DNA of 64,000 nt from an uncultured Gemmatimonadales bacterium (GTDB lineage Bacteria; Gemmatimonadota; Gemmatimonadetes; Gemmatimonadales; GWC2-71-9): assembly GCA_947259405.1 (NCBI GenBank), contig CAMYLY010000007.1, positions 30,906 through 94,905 on the forward strand, given 5' to 3'. Both the position numbers and the translations under genes were made by a program. The notes below the pieces were generated by a model. It ran no database searches and was not told the origin of the DNA. It worked only from the letters and a program-made list of their open reading frames with translations. Position 1 is the first letter of the stretch. Every line of letters starts with the position of its first letter. Positions 52,255-62,025 of the stretch are shown here, one piece after another.

Positions 52255-52362
52255 GCTGCGATACCTGCGTTAGGTGCCGTTCCAAAGATGCGCGTCGCCG
52301 TGGCCGAGCGCGAGGTGGGCCGCGGACTCGCCAAATACCCCTCGCTCATCCATCTTACGCCG

Positions 52363-55134
52363 ATGGCTGGCCCCTTCGACCGGCTGAAGTCGGCGCTCTC
52401 GGATAGGTACGCCATCGAGCGTGAACTCGGTGCGGGCGGAATGGCGACGGTCTATCTCGCCCAAGACCTCAAACACAAGCGCCGTGTCGCGCTTAAGGTG
52501 TTGAGACCGGAACTTGCCGCGGTACTCGGCGCCGAGCGATTCCTCAAAGAGATCGAAGTCACGGCAAATCTGCAGCACCCGAACATCCTGCCACTCTACG
52601 ACAGCGGGACCGCAGGACACGGTGACATCGGTGTGGAGGTTCTCTACTACGTAATGCCATACGTGGAGGGCGAGACGCTGCGCGACCGGTTGAACGCCGA
52701 GCGACAACTGCCGGTCGACGATACGATCGAAATCACGAAGGCCGTTGCGGCAGCGCTGCAATTCGCGCACGAACGCGGCGTCATCCATCGCGATATCAAA
52801 CCAGAGAACGTGCTCTTTCAGTCAGGGCAGGCGATCGTCGCGGACTTCGGGATTGCGCTTGCCGTCTCTCACGCGGGAGGCGCGCGCATCACGGAAACTG
52901 GCTTGAGTCTCGGCACACCGCACTACATGTCGCCTGAACAGGCAAGCGGCGATCGCACGCTCGATGCCCGGAGCGACGTGTATTCACTCGGCGCGATGGT
53001 GTACGAGATGCTAACCGGGGAGCCGCCGCACGACGGCAACACGGCACAGGCGATCATTGCACGCATACTCACATCCGAACCGGAGCCGATCGGCCGGACC
53101 CGATCACGCGTACCAGCGAACGTGGACGCAGCAGTCCAAAAAGCGCTGGCCAAGGCGCCGGCGGATCGGTTCAAGTCCGTGGCGACGTTCGTGGATGCTT
53201 TGATGGATCCGCACTTCGCCTTTGCTGGTCCGGCACCGGCAACCGCGAGGGCACCGAAACGGGGATTCCTGGTCGGGGCAGGGGCGCTCGGTGGACTGCT
53301 CGTCGGGTGGCTCGCGGCCGTGACGCTCGGGGGATCGCCTCAAGTGGATAGTGCTGGCGTGACGATGCGACAGGTCACGTTTGATGGCACGGTATCGTTT
53401 CCGTCATTGTCCGCCGATGGTGAATGGCTCGCGTACCTGATCACTCGGTGTCCGGAGCGTGAGGAATGCAGAGGAGAGCTCCTCATTCAGGAAGTCGACG
53501 GTGGCGATCCCATCACTCGAGGTACGAGTGTGTTTGCGGATGGCGAGGAACACTACCCGATGTGGTTCTGGGATCTGCAGTGGGCACCGGATGGAAGGAG
53601 CGTGCTCGCAACAGCGGCCTTCCCTGATACGCAGTTCAACGGCTTATACCTCGTTCCCCGAGTGAGCGGGGCACCGACAAAGCTCGCACCGGGTATGATC
53701 ACCGCTGTGAGCTATCGACCCGGCACTGACACGGTCGATTGGATTCGGTTCCCCAAAGGGCTGGGAGCTCAGGAGGATCTGGAGTGGCAGACATTCGACC
53801 TCGTGACCCGTGAAGTGACGAGCCGGCCGCTGCCGTTTCCGGCCACGGATCTTCGGTGGTCCCCCGACGGCGACTGGCTGGCCATGGTGAACTGGGTGGG
53901 GAACTGGAGTGCGGGAATCAATCTCGTGATTGTTGACCGCGCCGGGGTCGTTCGTGACACCGCGCGCGTGCCGACACCGCCGTTTTGGCCACAGGTTCGG
54001 TGGCTGAAGAACGGCGAGACCATCGTAATCCCGAGCGATGACCGGTTGATCAAGGTCGACATCGATCCGCGCACGGGACAGTTGCGTGGTTCCCCCACTG
54101 AGCTGGTCGCAGGGATGCAGCCACCCGGTTGGGGGCAGTATATGGACTTTGACGTCACACCTGACGGCCGCGCGATCGTGACCCGATACCGGGTACGGAA
54201 CAGGCTCCGCACCCTGACCCGCCAGTCGGATGGACGCTACGCCGCCAGTTGGCTCGAGACGGGTACGGGGCACCAGGATCACCCGACGGTGACGAGTGAT
54301 GGACGTGATGTCGCTTACATCAAGGAGGACGCTCGCGGCTTGAACCTGTACGTGCAGTCGACCGCCGGGGGCGGCGCCCGTGCCATAACGCGGACCGCTA
54401 CGGGAAAACGACATCCCAGATGGTCTCCGGATGGAAGTCGCATCGCCTTTATCGAGGTCGATTCGTCGGACGCGTTGACGGTGGTTGGCCGCGATGGGGC
54501 CGGGCTGCGTCGCGTGGGCCAACTCTCATCCGTGCCCACAGCGTCGCCGTACGCCTGGGCACCCGACGGCAGGGCAATGGCGTTTCTGTTCGATGGCGGG
54601 GTGTGGTGGGCTGACCTCGACGGACAGGAGCAGCGCCTGCTCGATGTCCCCATGCCCATCACCGAAGGCTGGGGTATCGGGATATCTCCGACCGGCGATT
54701 CACTCGCCCTGTTGTCGCATTGGTATGCGGGAGGCGGCGGCTCGTTCAATCAGCTGCACCTCGTGTCGCGTTCGGATCTGCAAGCCGGCTGGACCAAGGT
54801 CCTCGACGTGTGGGATCTCACGTGGATGACGGAAGCGGTCGAGGCTGCCACCTCCGCGTTCGTGGGTTGGACGCAGATGTCGCTCCAACCGTGGCGTGAT
54901 GGCGGATCGCTCGACATCGGCTATTCGAGCCAGACGGCTGGAGGCGAGCTGGCGGGGGTACGGCGCGTGTCGCTCGCGACGGGACGAGCGCGACTCCAGG
55001 CGAACCTGAACGCGTATTGCACCGGCGGGCTCGTTCAAATCTCGGCGACCATGGACCTGTCGCGCATCGTGTGCACGGACATTGACGCGTCGCGCGACGT
55101 GTGGGTGATCGAGAACTTGCCGCTTCGGAACTGA
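52363..55134 (+). CDS. Ser/Thr protein kinase with TM helix and PD40 beta-propeller (kinase 5)
   Basis: 923 residues from ATG 52363; ATG 52288 in frame would add 25 residues (MRVAVAEREVGRGLAKYP...). The kinase domain (about 14-285) has GAGGMATV (23-30), K45, HRDIKPEN from 142, DFG 161-163 and GTPHYMSPE, and is nearly identical in key segments to kinase 2. The transmembrane helix is at about 301-322. The outside part is a WD40/TolB-like propeller with blades such as SLSADGEWLAYL, RWSPDGDWLAMV, RWSPDGSRIAFIE and AWAPDGRAMAFL. CATCTTACGCCG precedes the ATG, as at several kinase starts. Confidence 0.94.
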   Translation: MAGPFDRLKSALSDRYAIERELGAGGMATVYLAQDLKHKRRVALKVLRPELAAVLGAERFLKEIEVTANLQHPNILPLYDSGTAGHGDIGVEVLYYVMPYVEGETLRDRLNAERQLPVDDTIEITKAVAAALQFAHERGVIHRDIKPENVLFQSGQAIVADFGIALAVSHAGGARITETGLSLGTPHYMSPEQASGDRTLDARSDVYSLGAMVYEMLTGEPPHDGNTAQAIIARILTSEPEPIGRTRSRVPANVDAAVQKALAKAPADRFKSVATFVDALMDPHFAFAGPAPATARAPKRGFLVGAGALGGLLVGWLAAVTLGGSPQVDSAGVTMRQVTFDGTVSFPSLSADGEWLAYLITRCPEREECRGELLIQEVDGGDPITRGTSVFADGEEHYPMWFWDLQWAPDGRSVLATAAFPDTQFNGLYLVPRVSGAPTKLAPGMITAVSYRPGTDTVDWIRFPKGLGAQEDLEWQTFDLVTREVTSRPLPFPATDLRWSPDGDWLAMVNWVGNWSAGINLVIVDRAGVVRDTARVPTPPFWPQVRWLKNGETIVIPSDDRLIKVDIDPRTGQLRGSPTELVAGMQPPGWGQYMDFDVTPDGRAIVTRYRVRNRLRTLTRQSDGRYAASWLETGTGHQDHPTVTSDGRDVAYIKEDARGLNLYVQSTAGGGARAITRTATGKRHPRWSPDGSRIAFIEVDSSDALTVVGRDGAGLRRVGQLSSVPTASPYAWAPDGRAMAFLFDGGVWWADLDGQEQRLLDVPMPITEGWGIGISPTGDSLALLSHWYAGGGGSFNQLHLVSRSDLQAGWTKVLDVWDLTWMTEAVEAATSAFVGWTQMSLQPWRDGGSLDIGYSSQTAGGELAGVRRVSLATGRARLQANLNAYCTGGLVQISATMDLSRIVCTDIDASRDVWVIENLPLRN

Positions 55135-55228
55135 CGCAGGGGCAAGAGCGACCGCAGACGAACGCCGAGGTAGCACGGACTCCAGCCCCGGCTCCTACCG
55201 TCCTACCGCCTTCCCGTCCAACCGCCTG

Positions 55229-57631
55229 TTACGGTACCAAGGTCCGCTGCCGCGGTCGCAACACGAACAACCCTTCACGCATACTTGTGACCACTACGAT
55301 CCCGCTCGCGAAATACGGATAGTTGCTCCACGAACCGGCAAAACCCGCCGCGTTGGGACTGCCCGTCACGGTGTCGAAGTAGCCGACCTCCACCGGGTTC
55401 TCCGGATCCGAGATATCCAACACTCGCAACCCCGCCACGTAGTTGGATTCGTACATGAGGTTGCCGTGCACATAGAGGTTGTGATCCGTCGCGCCCGTCT
55501 CTCCCAGGTACTCGTTGACGAGAATGGGGTCATCCAAGTCTTCGACATCGAAGATCATCGTGCGGGTGCGGTCGACCTGTCCCGACACTTCATCCAACTC
55601 GTCGTTCAGGTAAAAGTAGCGCCCGTCGTCCGACAGCCATCCCTGATGCGCATACACGAGGCTTGGATACGTGGCCGTCGCGATGACGGTGGCGCTGTCT
55701 TTGTTGGTGACGTCCGTGATGCCGAGCAGTTCGGCGGCAGAGTGGAAACAGACCTCGCGACCGCGATAGTCGGCGTCCGGGCCATCGTATGTGACGCACT
55801 GGAGGTCATGCGTGTGTGTGGACTCGGGTCCGGCACATCCGGCGAACGTAGGGTTCATTGGGTCGCGGATATCCACCATGTGCGCCTGGCCACCGCATGT
55901 CTGACCGCCGGCACTGTTGCCGACGGTGAACGCGAACCCGGCGTCCTCATTGATCGCAATGTTGTGCGAGCTATGGATCTCGAAGTAGGTCGTGTCGGGC
56001 GTGAAGGTGACAGGTGGTGCGGTGACGTCGCGCAGCCTGGTGAGGTCGAAGATCTGCATACCGTGTCGGCCCGAGTTGTCCGCGACGATGAACGCGTGGT
56101 CGTTGTAGACCTTCATGTCGCGCCACAAGTTGGGTGTGGCCCCTTCAGTGAGCGGGAGTTCGCCGAGGTAGGCGGGAGCGGTCGGGTCGCTCAAGTCGAC
56201 GAACGCCGTGCCGTCGATGCGGCCGACGATCGCGATCTCCCGACTGGTGACCGGATCGGTCCATCCCCACACGTCGCTGATCCAGATGCCGCGATCGGCG
56301 CCGAGATCGCGCGACGGCAGGTAGGAGACGAGGTCGACCATGTTGCAGTCGAACCCGGCCGCAGCGCCGTCTTCGCAACGCGATTCGGCTCCCGTCAAGG
56401 CGGCGACCTGGCTGGCGTCGTCGATCACTCGCGATGCCAGCGACCACTCACGGTCGCCATCGTGCGTGAGGACGTAACCGACACCCTCGAAGAAGTCCTC
56501 ACCAGGCGCACCGATCACGGCGACGTTGCCGTCGGCCGCCACGCTGGTGCCGAACGTCGGCATCATGCTAAACGTCGCGTCGGGTGCGATGGCCTCTTCG
56601 TCTCCCGCCATACCTTCGACGGGGAACACCCAAACCGCTTGGCTTCCAGGAGCACCGACAAACATGTCCAGACCGCTGATGGCGATCGATGCACCAAAGC
56701 TTCCTGATCGCTCGGACGGCGTCATCGGGTCGTGTCCCCGCCAGGTGTTGTTGATGTTGACGAATCCGACCACTTGTCGACTGACCGGTGCACCGGCCAT
56801 CAGCGTGTGCACGGGGTCGTTCGCATCGAGGAATGCCAACGAGATGCCGAGTGAGCGTGTGGTGGTGTCCGGTGAACTCAGAACCGCCTCGTGCGTGTAC
56901 GCGGCGGTACCCATGCTATAGACGTGCACGGTGCCGGGTTGATAGGTGGGAAACCCGAGATACCCGGCTAAGGCCGATGCGGGCCCCGGCCCGGGCGCCG
57001 AGACTGCAGCAACACCGTGGCCGATCGCGACGGCGGCACCGAATCGCTGTTCGTCGATTGCTTCCGGTGCGGTCAACCGTTGAGCTTCGATCCATTGCCC
57101 GTTCTGCCGGCGGAACACGTAGACCGCACCGTTACCGCCTGGCGCGCCAACCAGCGCCACGTCGCCCGACAGATCGACCGCAAACCCGACGCTGTCACCT
57201 GCCGTGGCCGCGGAGGGGTCGAATCGAGCTGCGAGTTGCCATTCGCCGTTCTCGCGTTCGAACAGGAAGGCTACGCCACGCGCGTCGTGCGCCCTCGGTG
57301 CGCCGATTAGCACCGCGTCGCCCTCGGCTGCGAGTGCGGACCCGAAGGCGCTGCCGCTCGGGAGTCCGTCCACGCGCAACGTGGCCATCTCCGACCAGTG
57401 GCCCATCTCACTTTCGAACACATGGACCGACCCAGGTCCATCAGACGGCATCGCAAAGGACGTGAATTCCTGTGAGCGACCCACGAACACGCGTCCCTCG
57501 GACACGGCGACGGCGGTCCCAAAGCCGAGCATGCTCGGCGTGACGGCGGCGTCAGAACGCATGGTCTGCGCGACGAGCGTGGGCGGGACGAGCAAGAGGG
57601 ACAGTGCAAGCAGGGGAGGGATGCGGGGCAT
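55229..57631 (-). CDS. Secreted choice-of-anchor-B / FG-GAP-like repeat protein
   Basis: 800 residues with a signal peptide (MPRIPPLLALSLLLVPPTLVAQ). The first half has FG-GAP-type repeats (SGSAFGSALAAEGDAVLIGAP, DSVGFAVDLSGDVALVGAP, FGTSVAADGNVAVIGAPG). The second half has LVIVD-type propeller repeats (GRIDGTAFVDLSDPTAP, GMQIFDLTRLRDV, GLRVLDISDPENPVEVG) matching the 'choice-of-anchor B' group. A Cys-containing stretch (TCGGQAHMVDI, FAGCAG) may form disulfides. Probably an extracellular adhesive or scaffold protein. Confidence 0.85.
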   Translation of the reverse strand: MPRIPPLLALSLLLVPPTLVAQTMRSDAAVTPSMLGFGTAVAVSEGRVFVGRSQEFTSFAMPSDGPGSVHVFESEMGHWSEMATLRVDGLPSGSAFGSALAAEGDAVLIGAPRAHDARGVAFLFERENGEWQLAARFDPSAATAGDSVGFAVDLSGDVALVGAPGGNGAVYVFRRQNGQWIEAQRLTAPEAIDEQRFGAAVAIGHGVAAVSAPGPGPASALAGYLGFPTYQPGTVHVYSMGTAAYTHEAVLSSPDTTTRSLGISLAFLDANDPVHTLMAGAPVSRQVVGFVNINNTWRGHDPMTPSERSGSFGASIAISGLDMFVGAPGSQAVWVFPVEGMAGDEEAIAPDATFSMMPTFGTSVAADGNVAVIGAPGEDFFEGVGYVLTHDGDREWSLASRVIDDASQVAALTGAESRCEDGAAAGFDCNMVDLVSYLPSRDLGADRGIWISDVWGWTDPVTSREIAIVGRIDGTAFVDLSDPTAPAYLGELPLTEGATPNLWRDMKVYNDHAFIVADNSGRHGMQIFDLTRLRDVTAPPVTFTPDTTYFEIHSSHNIAINEDAGFAFTVGNSAGGQTCGGQAHMVDIRDPMNPTFAGCAGPESTHTHDLQCVTYDGPDADYRGREVCFHSAAELLGITDVTNKDSATVIATATYPSLVYAHQGWLSDDGRYFYLNDELDEVSGQVDRTRTMIFDVEDLDDPILVNEYLGETGATDHNLYVHGNLMYESNYVAGLRVLDISDPENPVEVGYFDTVTGSPNAAGFAGSWSNYPYFASGIVVVTSMREGLFVLRPRQRTLVP

Positions 57632-57737
57632 CGAGACCTCAGGGTGGTGGAATACCTGGTTGGTTGAGGGAGCAAAGATGTGGCTAGGGGTGGTGGCGCG
57701 CTAGCGGCCAGCTGCAACCGCGGAGGGTCGATTCCTT

Positions 57738-57793
57738 CGATGGCTGAAGCCATCGCTCGGCGGCGCCTGCGGCGCCAACGTGCCCTCAAGGGC
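57738..57793. repeat. Three-hairpin intergenic repeat, copy C
   Basis: CGATGGC-TGAA-GCCATCG (57738-57755), GGCGCC-TGC-GGCGCC (57762-57776) and GCCC-TCAA-GGGC (57782-57793). The order, spacing and first loop agree with copy A, but the stem sequences differ on both arms. Confidence 0.65.
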
Positions 57794-57794
57794 G

Positions 57795-57902
57795 ATGCGC
57801 GCCCTCGAGCTCGCCAAACACCCGCTGGCAATCCATCTTAGGCTGAGATCGGACGCTCTCGAACGGATGAAGCACCGCGTCCGCGTAACACTTCAAGCGT
57901 AG
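57795..57902 (+). pseudogene. Degenerate kinase 5' region
   Basis: The stretch TCGCCAAACACCCG...ATCCATCTTA (about 57810-57840) followed by GAACGGATGAAG aligns with 52325-52390, the start region of kinase 5 (TCGCCAAATACCCC...ATCCATCTTA...GACCGGCTGAAG). The frame reads MRALELAKHPLAIHLRLRSD then LERMKHRV and stops at 57900-57902. The kinase body is missing. It sits between copy C of the hairpin repeat and the DinB gene. Confidence 0.5.
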
Positions 57903-57912
57903 CGAGGACACC

Positions 57913-58416
57913 ATGGGCGGCATGAACGTACCGATGATGGCCAGTCTCAAGCTCAGCGACTTCATCGTCAACACCGTCACGGGCGACCTGACCGACGAGC
58001 TGGCACGCACGCGTGCGCGTGACACGGAAGGGCCATCGGTCGCATGGCTGTTGGGACACTTGCTGTATTACCGATACGTGATGATGGGGCTGCTGGGACA
58101 CCAGCAGGAGAACCCATACGAGCGGTTCAAGGATGACGTCACTGATAGGCACGACTACCCGTCCATCGGTGATCTCGTGGCCCAATGGAATGCGACGTCG
58201 GAGAAGCTGACGCCGGCGTTCGACACGGCGACGGACGAGCAGATGACGGCCCCGATGCCCGGCGATGGCGCGCACGGCGAGAAGAAGGTGTTGGACATGC
58301 TCGTGTTCTTCGTGTGGCACGAGGCCTATCACATGGGGCAGATCGGTGCGCTCCGCACCCACATGGGTCTCACGCCAACCGCTGACCTCGCGATGGCCGC
58401 GCAATCCGCTGGCTAA
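57913..58416 (+). CDS. DinB-family four-helix metal-binding protein
   Basis: 167 residues, normal for the family. The three expected metal histidines are visible: His in LLGHLLYYR (near 48) and the pair in WHEAYHMGQIGALR (near 137 and 141), with the conserved Gly-x-x-R-x-H end (GALRTHMG). DinB/YfiT-type proteins use thiol cofactors such as mycothiol or bacillithiol, or are of unknown function. Cytoplasmic. The GAGG five bases before ATG 57913 sets the start. Confidence 0.88.
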   Translation: MGGMNVPMMASLKLSDFIVNTVTGDLTDELARTRARDTEGPSVAWLLGHLLYYRYVMMGLLGHQQENPYERFKDDVTDRHDYPSIGDLVAQWNATSEKLTPAFDTATDEQMTAPMPGDGAHGEKKVLDMLVFFVWHEAYHMGQIGALRTHMGLTPTADLAMAAQSAG

Positions 58417-58549
58417 TCCTGCGGGATGCGGAGGCCGGAGACGCGCTCCGAGTAGATTGTAGGAGTCACTGGCTGCCCTCCACGTCACTTTGGGTGACGC
58501 CGCCGTCGTTTGTCCGCCGGAATACCCCGGTTTCGAGAGGACAGAATTC

Positions 58550-59662
58550 ATGCGTCATTTGGATCTGAGAGTGGGACTTGCCGCGCTATTCGGAATTGCC
58601 TTCGTGTCCACTGCAAGCATGGCACAAGATCGGCAACCCGAGTTTCCTCCCCCGAGCATCATCGAGTACACGCCGCGATCGACCCTGGTCGTGCCGGTAC
58701 ACCCAGTACCGCGGGCCAAGTTCCCCGTGGTCGATTTCCACGGCCATCCACCGCGGCTGTCGTCGCCAGAGGCCATCACAGGCGTCATCACCGCCATGGA
58801 TTCGCTGAACATCCAGGTGATGGTCCAGGCTCGCCCCAGCTCCGGCGAGCGACTGACCAATCAGATCGAGGCCGTCAAAGCTGCCGGATACGAAGATCGG
58901 TTCGTGTTCTTTGCGTCGCTCGACCTGCGCAACGTCGAGCCGGGATCAGGTGCGCGTATCGCCGCGCAACTCGAAGCCGATGTGGCGGCCGGCGCGGTGG
59001 GGATCGGCGAGATCGGCAAGGGGTTCGGCCTCAGGACCCAAAAAGCCGACGGGTCGCGTCTCGCGATGGATGACCCCGAACTGGATGTCGTGTGGGAGAC
59101 TGCGGGGCGTCTTGGTATCCCCGTGTTCATTCACACGGGCGACCCTGCAGAGTTCTTCGAACCACTCGACTACGAGAACGAGCGTTGGCTCGAGATGGCG
59201 TTGTTCCGCAATCGACGGTTCAACGACCGGTCACGGTTCCCCAGCTTCGACGACCTCATGGCCGAACGGGATCGACTTCTCGCCAAACACCCGAACACGA
59301 CGTGGGTGCTGGCACACCTGAGTTGGTATGCGAACGATCTGGGACGACTCGGCGAACTCTTCGATCGGTACCCCAACGTGCATGCGGAAGCTGGGGCAAT
59401 CCTCTATGACCTCGGTCGGCAGCCGCGGTCGGCGCGCGAGTTCTTCGTGAAGTATCAGGATCGTATCCTCTTCGGAAAGGATTCCTTCCGACCGAACGAG
59501 TACCCGTACTACTGGCGTGTCTTCGAAACGGCCGATGAATATTTCGATTACTACCGTGACTATCACGCTTTCTGGAAATTGTACGGGATGGACTTACCTG
59601 ACGAAGTCCTCAAGAAGGTCTACGCCGGCAACGCGTACCGAATCATTCCGCGGATGCCGTAG
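58550..59662 (+). CDS. Secreted amidohydrolase-family metal-dependent hydrolase
   Basis: 370 residues from ATG 58550 with AGAGGA upstream; the signal peptide is MRHLDLRVGLAALFGIAFV...SMAQ. The barrel (amidohydrolase-2 type, PF04909) starts with VVDFHGHPP (metal His pair), then IGEIGKGFG, PVFIHTGD (His), VLAHLSW (His) and FGKDSF (Asp). It includes a long lid with YYWRVFETADEYFDYYR. Such enzymes decarboxylate or hydrolyse cyclic or aromatic acids. The exported position is common for this subgroup. Substrate unknown. Confidence 0.85.
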   Translation: MRHLDLRVGLAALFGIAFVSTASMAQDRQPEFPPPSIIEYTPRSTLVVPVHPVPRAKFPVVDFHGHPPRLSSPEAITGVITAMDSLNIQVMVQARPSSGERLTNQIEAVKAAGYEDRFVFFASLDLRNVEPGSGARIAAQLEADVAAGAVGIGEIGKGFGLRTQKADGSRLAMDDPELDVVWETAGRLGIPVFIHTGDPAEFFEPLDYENERWLEMALFRNRRFNDRSRFPSFDDLMAERDRLLAKHPNTTWVLAHLSWYANDLGRLGELFDRYPNVHAEAGAILYDLGRQPRSAREFFVKYQDRILFGKDSFRPNEYPYYWRVFETADEYFDYYRDYHAFWKLYGMDLPDEVLKKVYAGNAYRIIPRMP

Positions 59663-59768
59663 ACGGACTTCGTACGTTTCCAACGGATGTCACCGACGCC
59701 TTTGGAGAATGAGGCGAGAAACGACAACGGGGGTGTTCTTTGGCGTTGCTCACGAATAAGCTGGCGGG

Positions 59769-59900
59769 ATCAACGCGAAGATCTTTGGTGTCACCAACGA
59801 AAAAGCGAAAGCAACGTTCTTCCGCGTGTTTCAGCAGTATCGACTCGCACTCGTGGTCTTGAATATCGTCCCCGATATCGCCCTGAGACTGATGGCCTGA
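59769..59900 (+). pseudogene. 3' remnant of an unknown gene
   Basis: After an in-frame stop near 59754 a frame reads INAKIFGVTNEKAKATFFRV and FQQYRLALVVLNIVPDIALR and ends at TGA 59898-59900. It has protein-like composition but no start codon and no recognisable family. The rest of the 336-base gap (59663-59998) shows nothing else. Confidence 0.3.
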
Positions 59901-60007
59901 TTCAGGGTGCGTGGGTTCGGCGACGCCGTGGAAGAGCTAGCCATTTGAAGGTTGCCGAAACCCTGTGCGTCCATGCTACGTAAAGGCGTGAACACCACGT
60001 GGCTTTC

Positions 60008-60763
60008 ATGCTCGCACTGACCGTCACGCAGCGCATCCTCAAGGAACTGAGGCACACACGTCGTAGCCTGATCTTCTGGGCGCTGTTTCCGAGCCTGATG
60101 CTGTTGCTCTTCGGGCTCATCTACAGCGGCCAGGACACGCAGACCAACGCTTTCGACTACATGGCTCCGAGTATCCTGATCGGTGCGGCGTTCTTCTTCA
60201 GCTGTCTGGGCGGGCCGATTGCTGCAATCGTGGCGGAGCGCGAACGGAACACGCTCAAGCGGCTGCTGCTCTCGCCGCTCTCCGGAGCCTCGTATTTCAT
60301 GGGCGTGCTCTTCGCGTTTCTGGTCGTTGCCGCAGGCCAGACGGTCATCGTATACGGCATTGCGTACGCCTTTGGTGGCGTGTACCGTGGGTCACTCGTC
60401 CTTGGTGCTCTCGTCGTGCTCCTCAGCGTGGCGTCGTACGTCGGCTTGGGGTTCGTCTTTGGCTCGCGATTCACCAAACGCACCGAGGAAGTGAATGGCC
60501 CCGTCTCCGCGATCGGCGTCCCCCTCCTGGTGTTGGGCGGGACCTTCTTTCCCGCATCAATGCTGCCCGACTATCTGTACCGGATTGCCCAAGTGAACCC
60601 TATCTTTCACATGAACGAGGCGATGGATGCCGTGTCGGCGCAGGGACTCGGCGTGGCGGCGATCGTCGACCATCTGGTGTTCCTTGCACTCTTCGCTGGG
60701 GTAACGCAGGCGCTCGGCGTGCAGTCTTACCGCGCGATGCTGCAGCGGGAGCGGGTGCTGTGA
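60008..60763 (+). CDS. ABC-2 type transporter permease
   Basis: 251 residues from ATG 60008; GTG 59999 would add three residues. Six membrane helices in the typical ABC-2 arrangement (about 22-42, 55-75, 98-120, 128-150, 163-185 and 220-240), with ERERNTLKRLLLSPLSG in the first cytoplasmic loop and the GTFFPASMLPDYLYRIAQVNP helix-break motif near 180. It pairs with the ATPase in the next gene, whose start overlaps its stop (TGATG). Confidence 0.92.
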   Translation: MLALTVTQRILKELRHTRRSLIFWALFPSLMLLLFGLIYSGQDTQTNAFDYMAPSILIGAAFFFSCLGGPIAAIVAERERNTLKRLLLSPLSGASYFMGVLFAFLVVAAGQTVIVYGIAYAFGGVYRGSLVLGALVVLLSVASYVGLGFVFGSRFTKRTEEVNGPVSAIGVPLLVLGGTFFPASMLPDYLYRIAQVNPIFHMNEAMDAVSAQGLGVAAIVDHLVFLALFAGVTQALGVQSYRAMLQRERVL

Positions 60764-61677
60764 TGACGGCGGTGCTGGGTGTGGATCGTGTGAGCAAGAC
60801 GTTCGGCGAACGACGAGCGCTGTCCGAGCTGAGCTTCACGATCGGGCGGGGCGAGGTCTATGGGCTCGTCGGACCGAACGGCGCTGGGAAAACCACGCTG
60901 ATCAACATCGCGTGTGCCGTGCTGGCTCCCGATGCTGGCACCGTGACGCTGAACGGCGGTGCGGCAACGCCGGATGCTCATGCGCGTGTGGGTGTCGCCA
61001 GTCAGGAAGTGGCACTCTATCGAGATCTTACCAGCGAACAGAATCTCCAGTTCTTCGCCTCGTTATATGGGTTGAATGGCGAGGGCCGCGCCCGGCGCGT
61101 ACGAACCTGTCTTGCGGAAGTGGGGCTCGAGGATCGGTCGGACACGACCGTCTCGTTCTTGAGCGGTGGCATGCAACGCCGACTGCATATCGCGGCAGCT
61201 ATGCTTCACGAACCTCACCTTTTGATACTCGATGAGCCGACCGTGGGTCTCGACCGCGAATCCCGGCACCGGATCTGGAGGGTGGTGCGGGATGCGGCCG
61301 ACCATGGTGCAGGGGTGCTTGTCACCACGCACCAGCTCGAAGAGGCGGAGGCGCTGTGCCATCGCATCGGAATCATCCACGAGGGACGCCTGGTCGCCGA
61401 GGGATCGATGGATGAGCTACGGCGACACGTGGCTGCCGCGGAACTCGCAATCATCGATGCGGGGGATTTGGGGGCGGTGCGAGACCGCGCCGATCAACTG
61501 GGATTGACGCACCGGACGGCGCTGGCTGCCGTTGCCGTGTGGCTCCCGGAGCGACAGTCGCTCGACCGCGTCGCCGCGTCGTTCAGTGGCATCGAGCTTC
61601 GGTCGGTCACGCTCAAACCGGTTGGACTCGAGGAAGTCGTGGCAGAACTGACGGGGGGCCGTCAGAGTGAGGGGTAG
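60763..61677 (+). CDS. ABC transporter ATP-binding protein
   Basis: 304 residues. Walker A GPNGAGKTT (near 38-46), Q-loop VASQEVALY, signature LSGGMQRRLHIA (near 131), Walker B LLILDEP (near 153), and H-loop TTHQ (near 186). The ~80 residues after the ATPase core (HVAAAELAIIDAGDL to ELTGGRQSEG) are a C-terminal extension seen in drug/Na+ exporter ATPases. With the preceding permease it forms an ABC-2 exporter. Substrate cannot be told. Confidence 0.94.
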   Translation: MTAVLGVDRVSKTFGERRALSELSFTIGRGEVYGLVGPNGAGKTTLINIACAVLAPDAGTVTLNGGAATPDAHARVGVASQEVALYRDLTSEQNLQFFASLYGLNGEGRARRVRTCLAEVGLEDRSDTTVSFLSGGMQRRLHIAAAMLHEPHLLILDEPTVGLDRESRHRIWRVVRDAADHGAGVLVTTHQLEEAEALCHRIGIIHEGRLVAEGSMDELRRHVAAAELAIIDAGDLGAVRDRADQLGLTHRTALAAVAVWLPERQSLDRVAASFSGIELRSVTLKPVGLEEVVAELTGGRQSEG

Positions 61678-61794
61678 GTCGGCAACACGGTCGGATAGCG
61701 GGGGAGGAGTTTGCAGAGTGCCGGCGTCGAGCCGAGCCTGCAGCGTCGGGAACGGGAGATGAAGGGGGCTACGGTGGGCGGTCAGCTCGCGAGG

Positions 61795-62025
61795 CTACGT
61801 CCCGTGTCCTGGTAATTTGTGCACGTTCACAATGGTCGGCTTCCTCGCGATGGTGCCTGCTTGGTACAGAGGCATCAATTCATCTAAGCGTTCCCTTCGT
61901 TGGACGAAGTTGATGAGGCCTGCAACCAGAGCCCAAAGGGTCGCCATCGTTACGGCGCACCCGCCACCAATGATCAGAGTCAACTTGCCCAGTACGAGGA
62001 ACGCTTCTGTGGTTTCGGGATCCAT
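61795..62025 (-). CDS. 76-residue small membrane protein
   Basis: ATG 62025 encodes MDPETTEAFLVLGKLTLIIG, a single membrane helix (about 10-34), then a positively charged cytoplasmic stretch (RRERLDELMPLYQAGTIARK) and an end in HKLPGHGT. The first 45 residues match the 49-residue protein at 17070-17219, which ends early where this one continues with DELMPLYQ. The conservation in two unlinked places supports that both are genes. Function unknown. Confidence 0.65.
   Translation of the reverse strand: MDPETTEAFLVLGKLTLIIGGGCAVTMATLWALVAGLINFVQRRERLDELMPLYQAGTIARKPTIVNVHKLPGHGT

Noticed and set aside
51712..52287. Long N-terminal extension of kinase 5 into kinase 4
   Set aside because: It would overlap the divergent kinase 4 gene for more than 500 bases and does not resemble any kinase N-terminus. 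The start at 52363 or at most 52288 is used.
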